NCBI GenBank assembly: GCA_023487865.1
Contig: JAMDBG010000111.1
Coordinates: 1 to 16,059, forward strand
DNA length: 16,059 nt
Direction of reading: 5' to 3'
Source of the DNA: Deltaproteobacteria bacterium
Lineage (GTDB): Bacteria; Desulfobacterota; Syntrophia; Syntrophales; UBA5619
The notes under the pieces are model-generated. The model saw only the letters and a list, made by a program, of their open reading frames with translations. It was not told the origin of the DNA and did no database searches. Positions 7,010-14,750 of this stretch are shown in pieces (position 1 is the first letter of the stretch; each line of letters begins with the position of its first letter). The position numbers and the translations under genes were made by a program.

Positions 7010-7885
7010 TTATCGCTGCGCGTCGAGCGCTTCCGCATGGTAGGAGCTTCGCACCAGGGGACCGGCGACCACTCTGTGAAAGCCCATGGTGAGGGCGGTC
7101 CTTCGCCAGGTATCGAACTCCTCAGGGGGGACAAAACGGGACACCGGCAGACACCCCTTCCGGGGCTGGAGGTACTGCCCGAGCGTGAGGATCCTGCAGC
7201 CGTTGACGAGGAGGTCCTTCAGGGCCGCTTCCAGCTCTTCCGGTCTCTCTCCCAAGCCGAGCATGAGACCGGATTTGGCGGCCACATCCGGCGCACAGCG
7301 TCCTACACGTCCGAGAAGTTCGAGGGATCGGGTGTAGACGGCCCCAGGCCGAACCTCCGGATAGAGGCGGTTCACGGTCTCCAGATTGTGGTTGATGACA
7401 TCAGGGCGGGCAGCGAGAACGATCTGCAGAGCGTCTTCATCCCCACGGAAATCAGGTATGAGAATCTCGACGCGGATCCCGGGACGCCTGACCCGAATGG
7501 CGCGGATCGTCTCCGCGAAGGCCCCGGCGCCGCCATCATGCAGATCGTCGCGGGTCACTGAGGTCACCACGACATAATCAAGAGACATCCGCACAGCGGC
7601 CTCTGCCACTCGGCAGGGTTCATCGGGATCAGGTGGACGCGGTTCGCCCTGGTGCACAGCGCAGAAGCGGCAGCGGCGGGTGCAAGAGTTGCCGAGAATC
7701 AGAAAGGTTGCCGTCCCCTGCGCAAAGCACTCCTCACGGTTAGGACAGCGGGCCTCCCGGCAAACGGTATGCAAGCGTCCGTCGTCCAGAAAGGACCTCA
7801 ATCGGGGATGAACCGGCGCAGCGGGAATCCCCCGCCGGAGCCAAAGGGGCTTTCTGGCGATCGTCTCGATCTGCCTCGTCTTCAT
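7010..7885 (-). CDS. lipA: Lipoyl synthase, radical SAM
   Basis: Inserts two sulfur atoms into protein-bound octanoate to form the lipoyl group. Both [4Fe-4S] motifs are visible in the 291-residue form: auxiliary cluster CREARCPNREEC (C42, C47, C53) and radical-SAM CTRRCRFC (C68, C72, C75). The closing RSSYHA supplies the serine ligand of the auxiliary cluster. Other family stretches include VVTSVTRDDLHDGGA, NHNLETV and TLGQYLQPR. The frame is open to an ATG at 7924 directly after the gcvH stop (TAG-ATG), but that start lacks a ribosome-binding site. The ATG at 7885 has GAGGA 9 nt upstream and gives a normal N-terminus, so I choose it. Tight packing between gcvH and lipM indicates one operon. 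Confidence 0.96.
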   Translation of the reverse strand: MKTRQIETIARKPLWLRRGIPAAPVHPRLRSFLDDGRLHTVCREARCPNREECFAQGTATFLILGNSCTRRCRFCAVHQGEPRPPDPDEPCRVAEAAVRMSLDYVVVTSVTRDDLHDGGAGAFAETIRAIRVRRPGIRVEILIPDFRGDEDALQIVLAARPDVINHNLETVNRLYPEVRPGAVYTRSLELLGRVGRCAPDVAAKSGLMLGLGERPEELEAALKDLLVNGCRILTLGQYLQPRKGCLPVSRFVPPEEFDTWRRTALTMGFHRVVAGPLVRSSYHAEALDAQR

Positions 7886-7924
7886 GGCGTTGATATCCTC
7901 AAAGATGTTGGGCAGGTACCGCAT

Positions 7925-8329
7925 CTACGCGCCGGCTTTCAAGCGGGTTCGGTAGGCCTCGGCAGTCAAGAGTTGCGAGACCGTCGCAGGATCATCCGGT
8001 TTCACCAGAATCATCCACCCGTCGCCATAGGGGCTCCGGTTCAGGAGGGCAGGATTGTCGACCAGGGGGGAGTTCACGGCGACGACCTCCCCGGAGATCG
8101 GCATGTAGCAATCGGATACCGACTTCACGGATTCCACCGTGGCAAAGACCGCCCTTTGCGCGATGTGCGCCCCGACGGACGGTAGCTCCACATAAACGAC
8201 GTCCCCGAGTTGATCCTGGGCGTAATCGGTTATTCCCACCCGCGCCAGTTCGTCTTCCTGCGCCACCCATTCATGATCTGGGCTGTAACGAAGCTCCTCC
8301 GGTAACCGGACATCCTCGATTTTCTTCAT
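7925..8329 (-). CDS. gcvH: Glycine cleavage system H protein (lipoyl carrier)
   Basis: A 134-residue carrier protein that holds the swinging lipoyl arm of the glycine cleavage/synthase system and is the first acceptor in octanoyl-relay lipoate assembly. It has the family opening YSPDHEWV, GITDYAQDQLGDVVYVELP, and the lipoylation site at Lys69 in ATVESVKSVSD, then the C-terminal YGDGWMILVKPDD. A strong ribosome-binding site (AAAGGAGG) lies 4 nt before the ATG. It is the first gene of the operon gcvH-lipA-lipM-lpd. The partner genes gcvT and gcvP are absent from the window and must lie elsewhere if glycine is really the substrate; the operon may mainly supply lipoylated carriers. Confidence 0.95.
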   Translation of the reverse strand: MKKIEDVRLPEELRYSPDHEWVAQEDELARVGITDYAQDQLGDVVYVELPSVGAHIAQRAVFATVESVKSVSDCYMPISGEVVAVNSPLVDNPALLNRSPYGDGWMILVKPDDPATVSQLLTAEAYRTRLKAGA

Positions 8330-8375
8330 CGTTCCTCCTTTGATACTGTAGAACAGGGGCTCGTCCTCTATTATA
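8330..8375 (-). promoter_or_regulatory. Putative promoter and leader of the gcvH operon
   Basis: On the minus strand a perfect -10 box, TATAAT, lies at 8375-8370, about 40 bp before the gcvH ATG. That would put a transcription start near 8363 and leave a short leader containing the AAAGGAGG site. No good -35 box sits 16-18 bp further upstream, so an activator may be needed. A TTGACA at 8439-8434 has no matching -10 at proper spacing. The leader is too short for a glycine riboswitch. Confidence 0.45.
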
Positions 8376-9124
8376 GTGTAATGCGTCCAACGGATCTTTA
8401 CTTATGATGAGCATCAAATTCAGTGTAACTCCTTGTCAATATAGGGTAACCATATGTAAAGGGATTTGTGACGCAGTACAATAGCTATACTTGGCGACAT
8501 CATAACTTGCCGAAATATTCACTCTTCAGTACCACATAACTGCCGCGGATCCTCACTTCTCTTTGACCAATTGTCGAACTGAGATTCAACCGCTGCGACA
8601 ACATGATCTTGACACCTTTCTTGATACGTTCAGATAGAGGAACCAACACAGTGCAAGGAAACAGCATGGACAGTCCCGTCCATTCCCTCGAATTCAACGC
8701 TTCGGTGAAAATATCAAGGAGTTCTACACCAACTCCCTCGAAAAGACGTACCAGCGCTCGGTGTAATGGTTAACAGACGACTGGGCAGAATGTAAAAAAT
8801 TTTATCTGTGCACGTGGCAACATTCCCTTGTTCTAAACCCGGCCGGCGCGGTTTCATAACGACACCCACTCCATAATGCTTTTGTTTCTTCTTTTCGCCT
8901 TGCTTATTCCTCTTCACAGCGCTGCGGTCGTCCGGAGAACGGCATTCGGACCGCAGAGGTTTTCCTGGGCGATGTGGCTTTTACTCGTCCCGCAACGCCT
9001 TTCTGGCCGGGATTGCCGCCTTTGCCCTTTTTTTCGAGGGGTCGGTCCTGCCGCTCTATTCTTAGCGACAGTCCCTCTGTCTCCCGTCAGACTTGGTGGT
9101 TTCCATCAATTTTTTCCCCGGAGA
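8376..9124. other. Gene-poor region between gcvH and the NlpC/P60 gene, with a possible decayed reading frame
   Basis: About 750 bp with no gene I can support. The part next to gcvH (about 8340-8520) is visibly AT-richer than its surroundings. On the minus strand one frame is open from 8769 to 8500 (about 89 codons, including RLFEGVGVELL and SERIKKGVKIML), but it has no ATG and no ribosome-binding site and begins directly after a stop, so it looks like a remnant. On the + strand, 8922-8956 holds a GC-rich inverted repeat (CTGCGGTC / GACCGCAG) followed shortly by TTTT. Short hydrophobic frames near 8880-9060 could be remnants of a membrane protein gene. No terminator with a T-run is obvious for the NlpC/P60 gene. 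Confidence 0.5.
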
Positions 9125-9934
9125 CTATAGAGCATCGTCCCGAACCAGGGGGCGGACAGCCCGGACGAACCGCTTGTCGTAATAAGGCTTGCTGAGGCTG
9201 TCCACGCGCACCCTCTTGTTCCGCGAGGGGGCATGGATGAATTGGTTGTTGCCGATGTAGATCCCGACGTGGCCGATCGGTGGCTTTCTCGTGTTGAAGA
9301 AGAGGAGATCCCCTTCGACGAGTTCGCTTCGCGCGACGCGCATTCCGACCCGGGACTGCTCGAAGGCCGTCCTGGGGAGATCGATGTCGAAGAATTGGTA
9401 GATCTTCTTCACCAATCCCGAACAGTCGATCCCCTTGATCGAGAAGCCTCCCCAGCGATAGGGGGTGCCGAGGAAGCCCAGGGCGGCCTTGACGAGCAGC
9501 TTCGGTTCTTCGGGATTGCACCATTTGCCGCTGTCGCTGTGGTCCGCGTTGTCCTCCCGGGGCTTCCCGGTTTCCGCCCAGGTCTCTTCCCGTCCCTGAT
9601 CGGCATCATTCAGCTCTTTTCCCGATTCCGGCGGAGCTTCGCTTTTCGTATTTCCTACCCGTGCCTCCGCCCTGCGGAGGGGATTGTCTAATTGCGCTTC
9701 GGTTTGATTCCGGCTAGGGAGGATGAGGAGCTGACTCGCTTTGATGCGGCTGCCCCTTAGGTTGTTGGCCGTCTTGAGCGCTGCGGGGGCCACGCCGGTC
9801 TTCGCGGCGATGGCGAAAAGGGTGTCCCCCTGCCGGATCCGATACGTTTCCTTTGCCTGAAGATTGCCGCAAAGGATCAGGGAAGCAAAAAAAACGCCGT
9901 GCCCGATAGAGAGAATAATCCGTCGTCTCGTCAT
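9125..9934 (-). CDS. LysM / NlpC-P60 cell-wall peptidase
   Basis: Secreted peptidoglycan hydrolase that probably cuts stem peptides. From the chosen start it has 269 residues: a signal peptide (about 1-27, cleavage after LQA); one LysM peptidoglycan-binding domain (29-73, YRIRQGDTLFAIAAKTG through LLILP); a polar linker (about 75-140); and a complete NlpC/P60 domain (145-265). The catalytic residues are visible: Cys171 in DCSG, His222 in GHVGIYIG and His234 in FIHAPS. The ATG at 9934 has AGGAG 7 nt upstream; the in-frame ATG at 9958 overlaps the lnt stop and has no such site. LILC near residue 22 is a poor lipobox, so it is probably soluble rather than a lipoprotein. It starts just after lnt, and the two are surely co-transcribed. 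Confidence 0.93.
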   Translation of the reverse strand: MTRRRIILSIGHGVFFASLILCGNLQAKETYRIRQGDTLFAIAAKTGVAPAALKTANNLRGSRIKASQLLILPSRNQTEAQLDNPLRRAEARVGNTKSEAPPESGKELNDADQGREETWAETGKPREDNADHSDSGKWCNPEEPKLLVKAALGFLGTPYRWGGFSIKGIDCSGLVKKIYQFFDIDLPRTAFEQSRVGMRVARSELVEGDLLFFNTRKPPIGHVGIYIGNNQFIHAPSRNKRVRVDSLSKPYYDKRFVRAVRPLVRDDAL

Positions 9935-9954
9935 ATCGTGTCTCCTGTAAAATC

Positions 9955-11481
9955 TCATTGATGAATCTCCGCCGGCTTCGCCTTGCCCATCCGGCTCCGG
10001 AACAAAACAAGCAGGCTGATCACAACGCAGAGGATCGGGAAAATCCAGCCGTAGCGCACGTAGAAAGTCATTCCCCGCAGGAATGAAAAGCCGCCGACGG
10101 CCGCATCCTCCCGCAGGAGTCCGGTCTCCACCTCGATCTTGCCGCTCGGGGCGATGATGGCGGAGATTCCCGAATTGGCCGCCCGCAGGAGGTAGCGCCG
10201 GCTCTCGACGGCCCGCCAGCGCGCCATGGCCAGGTGCTGATAGGGGGCCGAGGTGTCGCCGTACCAGGCGTCATTGGTCAGATTGATGATCAACTCGCTC
10301 CCCTTGCGGACGAAGGCGCGGGAGAGATCCGGAAAAATCGCTTCGAAGCAGATGAGCACGTTCGCCGGTCGGCCGGCCAGCGGCACCGTCAGATGGTCTT
10401 CTCCAGGATGGAAATTCCCCACGTCCCTGGAAATCGTTTCGCTGAAAAAGAAGATCTTCGGCCAGGGGATGTATTCGCCGAAGGGAACGAGATGCATTTT
10501 GTCGTAAATCCCGAGTTCCTTTCCGTTCCCATCGAGAAAAAAGGCGCTGTTGAAATAGACTGGCGCGCCGGCCATATCGCGGAAGCGCACATTATTGAAG
10601 ATCAACCCCAGGGGGAATCGTCGCGCGAGTCCCTTCATGGTCTCCCGGTAATCTCCATCCTGGTGATAGAACAAGGGCGAGGGGGACTCGGGCAGGACAA
10701 GAAGGTCTACGTCTTTGCTCGGCAGCCGGTCGGCCATTTCGAGATAGCCCTGCCGGTACTTCCGGGAGAGCATTTCCTGCGGATCGTCGATGGTGAGATT
10801 GCTTTGCAGCAGCGCAACGCGGTGTTGCGGCTGAATTTGATTCCATCGGTTCAGCGCCGCCGTTCCATAAATCAGAGAGGCGGCCAAGAGCAGGCCGCCG
10901 AGCGCTAGGGGCGCCGAGCGCCGCCATCTTTGTTCACCACTGAACAGGAACCAGGCCAGCACCACATTGATCCAGACGATCAGGAATGAGACGCCGTAGA
11001 CCCCAATCAGGTCGGCAATCTGGACGAGGGGCGGAAAATCGGTCTGGGAATAGCCAAAGAGGAGCCAAGGAAAGCCACCAAATGGGATCAGGCCGCGCAG
11101 GTACTCCAGGGCGACCCAGGCCGGCGGGAAGACGAAGAGAAACCGGCTCCCTCCGCGATTCATGCAATGCCGGGTCAGGGCGCAGGCCGCCGCTGGAAAG
11201 CAGCCGAGGGCCGCCGCCAGGAGCACGAAGAGGCCCCACGCCCCGTAGACCGGCAGACCTCCGTAGTGCGACAAAACCTGTGGAACCCAATAGAGCAGAC
11301 CGAGGAATTGAAAGGTCCCTGCGACCCAGCCGCCGAGAAATGCCCTACCCGCCGTCTTTACCCGAATCATGTAAAGGATGAGAGGCAGGAGGGCCGCCCA
11401 GGCCAGATAGCCCCGGTTCATCGTCGGGAAAGACGCCCAGGCCAGAATGCCGGACAGGACCGGAAGAACCAGAATCGGCAT
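9955..11481 (-). CDS. lnt: Apolipoprotein N-acyltransferase
   Basis: Inner-membrane enzyme that adds the third acyl chain to the N-terminal cysteine of lipoproteins before their transfer to the outer membrane. It has 508 residues, a normal length: several N-terminal membrane helices (about 1-210), a carbon-nitrogen hydrolase (nitrilase-like) periplasmic domain (about 220-475), and a C-terminal helix. The catalytic triad is in place: Glu265 in LPESPSP, Lys328 in YDKMHLVPFGEY and Cys378 in LICFEAIFPD. The start at 11481 is the only ATG near the family's N-terminus but has no clear ribosome-binding site; a CTG seven codons upstream is a weaker alternative. It is separated by 182 bp from the ABC permease gene upstream, so it may have its own promoter. 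Confidence 0.96.
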   Translation of the reverse strand: MPILVLPVLSGILAWASFPTMNRGYLAWAALLPLILYMIRVKTAGRAFLGGWVAGTFQFLGLLYWVPQVLSHYGGLPVYGAWGLFVLLAAALGCFPAAACALTRHCMNRGGSRFLFVFPPAWVALEYLRGLIPFGGFPWLLFGYSQTDFPPLVQIADLIGVYGVSFLIVWINVVLAWFLFSGEQRWRRSAPLALGGLLLAASLIYGTAALNRWNQIQPQHRVALLQSNLTIDDPQEMLSRKYRQGYLEMADRLPSKDVDLLVLPESPSPLFYHQDGDYRETMKGLARRFPLGLIFNNVRFRDMAGAPVYFNSAFFLDGNGKELGIYDKMHLVPFGEYIPWPKIFFFSETISRDVGNFHPGEDHLTVPLAGRPANVLICFEAIFPDLSRAFVRKGSELIINLTNDAWYGDTSAPYQHLAMARWRAVESRRYLLRAANSGISAIIAPSGKIEVETGLLREDAAVGGFSFLRGMTFYVRYGWIFPILCVVISLLVLFRSRMGKAKPAEIHQ

Positions 11482-11610
11482 ATGTCGTTGGTAAACGTTC
11501 AGCGCTGGTTACCTTTCATCAGGGGCTCATGAATGGCGAGGCCTTTCGAGGCGAGCGGGCGTCTCATCCGCTTCATGGGCGGTTCGGATTTTTTATTGGA
11601 AGCGGATCTA

Positions 11611-11680
11611 AAGCCCCCCTCCCGCAAGCGGGGGTAAAGCCTGCGGAAGGGGAAGCTTGCCGGTCACGTCGACCGGATCT
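11611..11680. repeat. Two GC-rich hairpins between the ABC permease gene and lnt
   Basis: CCCGC-AA-GCGGG (11621-11632), flanked by runs of C and G and by AAAG on both sides, forms one stable inverted repeat of the REP/mobile-palindrome style. A second, CCGGTC-ACGTC-GACCGG, at about 11660-11676 overlaps the permease stop codon. On the minus strand neither is followed by a clean T-run, though AATAAAAAATCC follows later. They may protect the end of the NEW3-ABC transcript or be a dispersed chromosomal repeat. Confidence 0.4.
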
Positions 11681-12638
11681 CCTGGCGCATGAATACCATA
11701 TAGCAGATCCCAAAACAGATGAAGGTGATGGCAATAAGCGATATCATAAAGGGTGCTACGATCACTATGCTCTGTACGAGCGGGAGCGGATTCTGGAAAC
11801 GGGAGAGCGAAAGCCTCTCCAGCGGCCCCATCAGTATAAAGGAGCGCGGTGTCTTCCGGAGCGGATCGAGAATTGTCGAAGTCGCATCCCCGTAAAGCGT
11901 CGCCGGGGCGAGGAAGGAAACGATCCGCTGGACCCTGTCATTGTTGATGAAGGCCTCGGTCGCCTGTGCCACGTCGGCCGTCTGTTGCATCGGTGCAACC
12001 GCGTCCGCGAGGAAGCTCCCACCGAGACCGACGAAGAAGGAAAGAAAGATCCAGGCGGCGAGCGACGCCAGCGCCGAGGTGGCCGTGCTCCTGAACACGA
12101 CTGAAAAGAGGATCGCCGCCCCCAGCCAGAACGAGATATAAAGAATGCTGAGGACGAGGTAAATCAGGAGCCGCCACACCTCATCCGCTCCCGGAACCAC
12201 ACCGATTAGACGGATTCCGAGACCCGAGATGATCAGGACGAGCGATGCCATAACGATCGCAATCATCGTCACGCCGGCCAGGAATTTGGCATTGATGATC
12301 GCATCCCGGTAGATCGGCTGTGAGACCAGCTTGCTCAGGGTCCGGCCGGTCCTCTCCCGGTTGACCGCGTCGAAGCCGAGGATGATCCCGATAAGCGGTC
12401 CCAAAAAGCCGATGAATTGCGTAAACGAGAAAAGCTTCCCCGTTGAGGTGAACAGGAGCAGGAAGACAAAGTTCGGTTTGGCAACCCCCTTGAGCTCATC
12501 CTGCATGGACATGCCGACCATCGACGCGATAATGACCCCGACCATGACGATCAGCGCCGCGATGAGGAGAAACCTAATGCTGCCGAAGTGGTCCTCCATT
12601 TCCTTCCGGTATATGGTAAAGATCCCGTGCAACGTCAT
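11664..12638 (-). CDS. ABC-2 type permease, NosY-like (COG1277-type)
   Basis: Membrane subunit of an ABC exporter, 324 residues with about six helices (near 22-42, 57-88, 118-140, 155-180, 187-207 and 291-315). Between helices 2 and 3 lies GFDAVNRERTGRTLSKLVSQPIYR (88-111, with R95, G98, P108 and R111), the coupling-loop pattern of NosY-type permeases (FDxIxxERxxGTLxxLLSxPxxR). Its ATG overlaps the stop of the ATPase gene by four bases (ATGA), so the two are translationally coupled and must form one transporter. A long extracytoplasmic segment (about 210-285) separates helices 5 and 6. The substrate cannot be read from the sequence; the promoter of the operon suggests metal-responsive expression. 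Confidence 0.88.
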   Translation of the reverse strand: MTLHGIFTIYRKEMEDHFGSIRFLLIAALIVMVGVIIASMVGMSMQDELKGVAKPNFVFLLLFTSTGKLFSFTQFIGFLGPLIGIILGFDAVNRERTGRTLSKLVSQPIYRDAIINAKFLAGVTMIAIVMASLVLIISGLGIRLIGVVPGADEVWRLLIYLVLSILYISFWLGAAILFSVVFRSTATSALASLAAWIFLSFFVGLGGSFLADAVAPMQQTADVAQATEAFINNDRVQRIVSFLAPATLYGDATSTILDPLRKTPRSFILMGPLERLSLSRFQNPLPLVQSIVIVAPFMISLIAITFICFGICYMVFMRQEIRST

Positions 12639-13390
12639 CCCTCCTTGAAATATTTCATGTAGATCTGATCGAGGGTGTATGCCTCGCCCTCTTCCAACCC
12701 AAGTCCCCGCTGCGCGAGCTCGGCAAGCGGTCCGGCTGCCACGAGTTTTCCCTTGATCATGATCCCGATCCGATCCGAGATCCGCTGAACCTGATCGAGG
12801 AGGTGCGAGGAGAAGAAGATCGTCATCTGCCGCTCGCGGCTCAGTGCACAGATCATGTCGAGCATCTTGTTTGTCCCGTCGGGATCGAGACCGATCGTCG
12901 GCTCGTCGAGAAAGACCACCCGCGGCTCCTTGATCAGGACCTCGGCGATCCCGAGACGCTGCTTCATCCCCTTCGAATAGGAACCCACTGGTTTGTGCGC
13001 TTCCTTGGCCAGGTCGACCTCATCGAGGAGCCGGTCGATCCGGACAGTGGAAACCTGATCCGGGATTCGATTGAGGCGGGCGATGTAACGAAGGTTCTGC
13101 CGGGCATCCATATCCTCGTAGAAACCGACATTCTCCGGCAGGTAGCCGATGATTTCCTTGACCTTGAGCGGGTCGCGGGCCGGGTCGAATCCGCAGACCC
13201 TGACCGTCCCGGCGGTCGGCTCGGTGAGACCCAGGAGCATCAGCATCGTCGTCGTCTTGCCGGCACCGTTCGGCCCCAGGAACCCGAAGATCTCCCCTTC
13301 CGCCACATCGAGACTCAGGCGATCCACCACGGTCTGCGCCCCATAGCGTTTGGTCAATCCTTCCATATGGATGACTATCTCTTTTTCCAC
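12635..13390 (-). CDS. ABC transporter ATP-binding protein (NatA/CcmA-type)
   Basis: Cytoplasmic motor of the exporter. In the 251-residue form: Walker A GPNGAGKT (39-46), ABC signature YSKGMKQRLGIA (138-149, with SKGM in place of SGGQ as is common in this class), Walker B VVFLDEP (158-164) and the H-loop FFSSHLLDQ. I choose the GTG at 13390: it lies 2 bp after the stop of the NEW3 gene, has GGAG 9 nt upstream, and gives the usual opening MEKEIVIHMEGLTKRYG. The ATG at 13366 would lose the first beta strand and has no clear site; the longer frame to 13468 runs through the upstream gene. Tight spacing on both sides shows a three-gene operon. Confidence 0.93.
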   Translation of the reverse strand: MEKEIVIHMEGLTKRYGAQTVVDRLSLDVAEGEIFGFLGPNGAGKTTTMLMLLGLTEPTAGTVRVCGFDPARDPLKVKEIIGYLPENVGFYEDMDARQNLRYIARLNRIPDQVSTVRIDRLLDEVDLAKEAHKPVGSYSKGMKQRLGIAEVLIKEPRVVFLDEPTIGLDPDGTNKMLDMICALSRERQMTIFFSSHLLDQVQRISDRIGIMIKGKLVAAGPLAELAQRGLGLEEGEAYTLDQIYMKYFKEG

Positions 13391-13392
13391 CT

Positions 13393-14610
13393 CTATCGTC
13401 TCCCCATCTTGATGAAAAGGAAGCTCAGTCCGGCGATCACCAGGAGGATGATCCCGATCCCGATCCACCCCCAGGCCGAAGAGGCCTTCACCGTCACCCG
13501 CATCTCCACGGTCTTGTCCGACTTTTCCCCGGTTGTCATGATGCCGACAGAGTAGTCACCGACGAGGGACTGGCGTCCCGGCGTCACCGTGACCTCCACC
13601 TGCTTCATCGCGCCGGGCGCGAGGGATTCGATCTTCTCCGGCTTGAAGGTGGTCTCCCAGTTCTCCGGCTTGAAAGAGGAAAAGGAGATGTTCCGGTTCA
13701 CCGCAGAACCGTTGTTTCTCACAAAAAGCGAGAAAGTGACCGGCTTTCCGGCGAACGCCTCCAGGGAAAGGATCCCGTTCGGCGTCCCGGCGTCAAGCCT
13801 GTAAGTCCCCGTGAGGTTTACCGTAAGCTTCACCTCGGCCTTGCTGTCGCCCGAGCTTATCCGAACGAGGATTGGGTACTCCCCGGAGGCTGCGTTCTGC
13901 ACGGGGGTCACTTCCACGGCGACCGTCTGGTTTGCACCCTCCTTCACCCGGATGCTGGAGATCTGCTTCTGCTCGTAGGCCGGTTTGAAATTAATCTCCC
14001 ACTTCTCCGGTCCGACCGCAGCCAGGTTGAACGTGCGTTCCATTTCGCTTTTGTTCATCACTTCGAGCGAGAACTCAAACTTGGAATCCGTCTGGCCTCT
14101 GAGTACCGGATACGCGGCGTTGATCTGGATGTTGTCGGCACCCACCGTCCGCTCCTGGACATCCACGGACAGGGCATGGTTGGAGGTCAGTTTACCGTCC
14201 GCGGTCTTCGCCTCGAACTGGAAAGCGTATTTTCCCGGTCCTATTCCCTTGGCGGGTTCCAAGGTCAGCGACAGCGTCTTGGCTTTGCCGTTAGGGACGT
14301 ACATGCCGGTCACCCGGTAACGGGCGCCCTTCAGCGTCGCCTTCCAGTCCTTCGCCACCGAGGTGATCCGTACATCGATGTTCTCATCGGTGCGCCCCTT
14401 GTTCTCCAGGGTCAGGTCCATTTGAACGGTCTCCCCTCTTGCGACCGCGACGCCCGAATAGTCCGTATAAAGGGCAATACCCCGCTCCGGCCGGTTGTCC
14501 TTTTTATCCGCCTCCGGCTGGGCCAAAACCAGCGCCGGGACCACCCCCAGCAGGACGATCAAGACGACTGCAATCGCAAACGACATTTTCTTGCGTGTTC
14601 CGTAACCCAT
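13393..14610 (-). CDS. NEW3-domain (COG1470-type) membrane-anchored Ig-like protein of the ABC operon
   Basis: This 405-residue type I membrane protein is exported by a signal peptide (1-30, ending ALVLA) and held by a C-terminal helix (about 379-401) followed by KMGRR. The extracytoplasmic part consists of three tandem beta-sandwich repeats (about 44-150, 155-265, 275-372) with recurring blocks such as PEKWEINFKP / PENWETTFKP and VEVTPVQNAASGEYPI / VTVTPGRQSLVGDYSV. This is the NEW3 / alpha-galactosidase-associated Ig-like type that often precedes ABC genes in bacteria and archaea. It has no cysteine and only one histidine, so it is unlikely to bind soft metals itself. GAGGAGG lies 5 nt before the ATG at 14610; the longer frame to 14667 would start inside the promoter. 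It is first in the operon and is presumably an accessory subunit of the exporter. Confidence 0.88.
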   Translation of the reverse strand: MGYGTRKKMSFAIAVVLIVLLGVVPALVLAQPEADKKDNRPERGIALYTDYSGVAVARGETVQMDLTLENKGRTDENIDVRITSVAKDWKATLKGARYRVTGMYVPNGKAKTLSLTLEPAKGIGPGKYAFQFEAKTADGKLTSNHALSVDVQERTVGADNIQINAAYPVLRGQTDSKFEFSLEVMNKSEMERTFNLAAVGPEKWEINFKPAYEQKQISSIRVKEGANQTVAVEVTPVQNAASGEYPILVRISSGDSKAEVKLTVNLTGTYRLDAGTPNGILSLEAFAGKPVTFSLFVRNNGSAVNRNISFSSFKPENWETTFKPEKIESLAPGAMKQVEVTVTPGRQSLVGDYSVGIMTTGEKSDKTVEMRVTVKASSAWGWIGIGIILLVIAGLSFLFIKMGRR

Positions 14611-14658
14611 GATTCCCTCCTCACAAAATTTCCGACGTGATGCCTTGACGGTTCGGGC

Positions 14659-14689
14659 ACTAAACACCCTGTACCAACTATAGAGTCAA
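14659..14689 (-). promoter_or_regulatory. MerR-family metal-responsive type promoter/operator of the NEW3-ABC operon
   Basis: Read on the minus strand: -35 TTGACT (14689-14684), a 19-bp spacer, and -10 TTTAGT (14664-14659). The over-long spacer is filled by an imperfect dyad (14686-14666) with arms ACTCTATAG and TACAGGGT. This is the layout of promoters twisted open by MerR-type activators, and the spacer closely resembles what I recall of the Pb/Cd-responsive pbrA and cadR promoters. An A-rich tract (14690-14709) just upstream of the -35 could act as an UP element. The predicted start, near 14652, leaves a leader of about 40 nt. No regulator gene is present in the window. Confidence 0.72.
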
Positions 14690-14750
14690 GCATTTTTTTG
14701 TTTTGATGTGAAAAAAGCACGTAACATGATGATTTAAAATGACATAATAT

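Noticed and set aside
8434..8439. TTGACA as the -35 box of the gcvH promoter
   Set aside because: The sequence 17-18 bp downstream on that strand (TGATGC/GATGCT) is not a -10 box, and the good TATAAT is much too far away.
8330..8460. Glycine riboswitch ahead of gcvH
   Set aside because: No conserved glycine-aptamer segments are seen, and the likely promoter lies only about 40 bp before the ATG, leaving no room.
8714..8917. 67-codon minus-strand frame with an ATG
   Set aside because: Lys-rich start, no domain, no clear ribosome-binding site, and it overlaps the other remnant frame; no support as a gene.
9866..9872. Lipobox in the NlpC/P60 protein (LILC)
   Set aside because: Leu directly before the Cys is disfavoured by lipoprotein signal peptidase; a standard signal peptide cleaved after LQA is a better fit.
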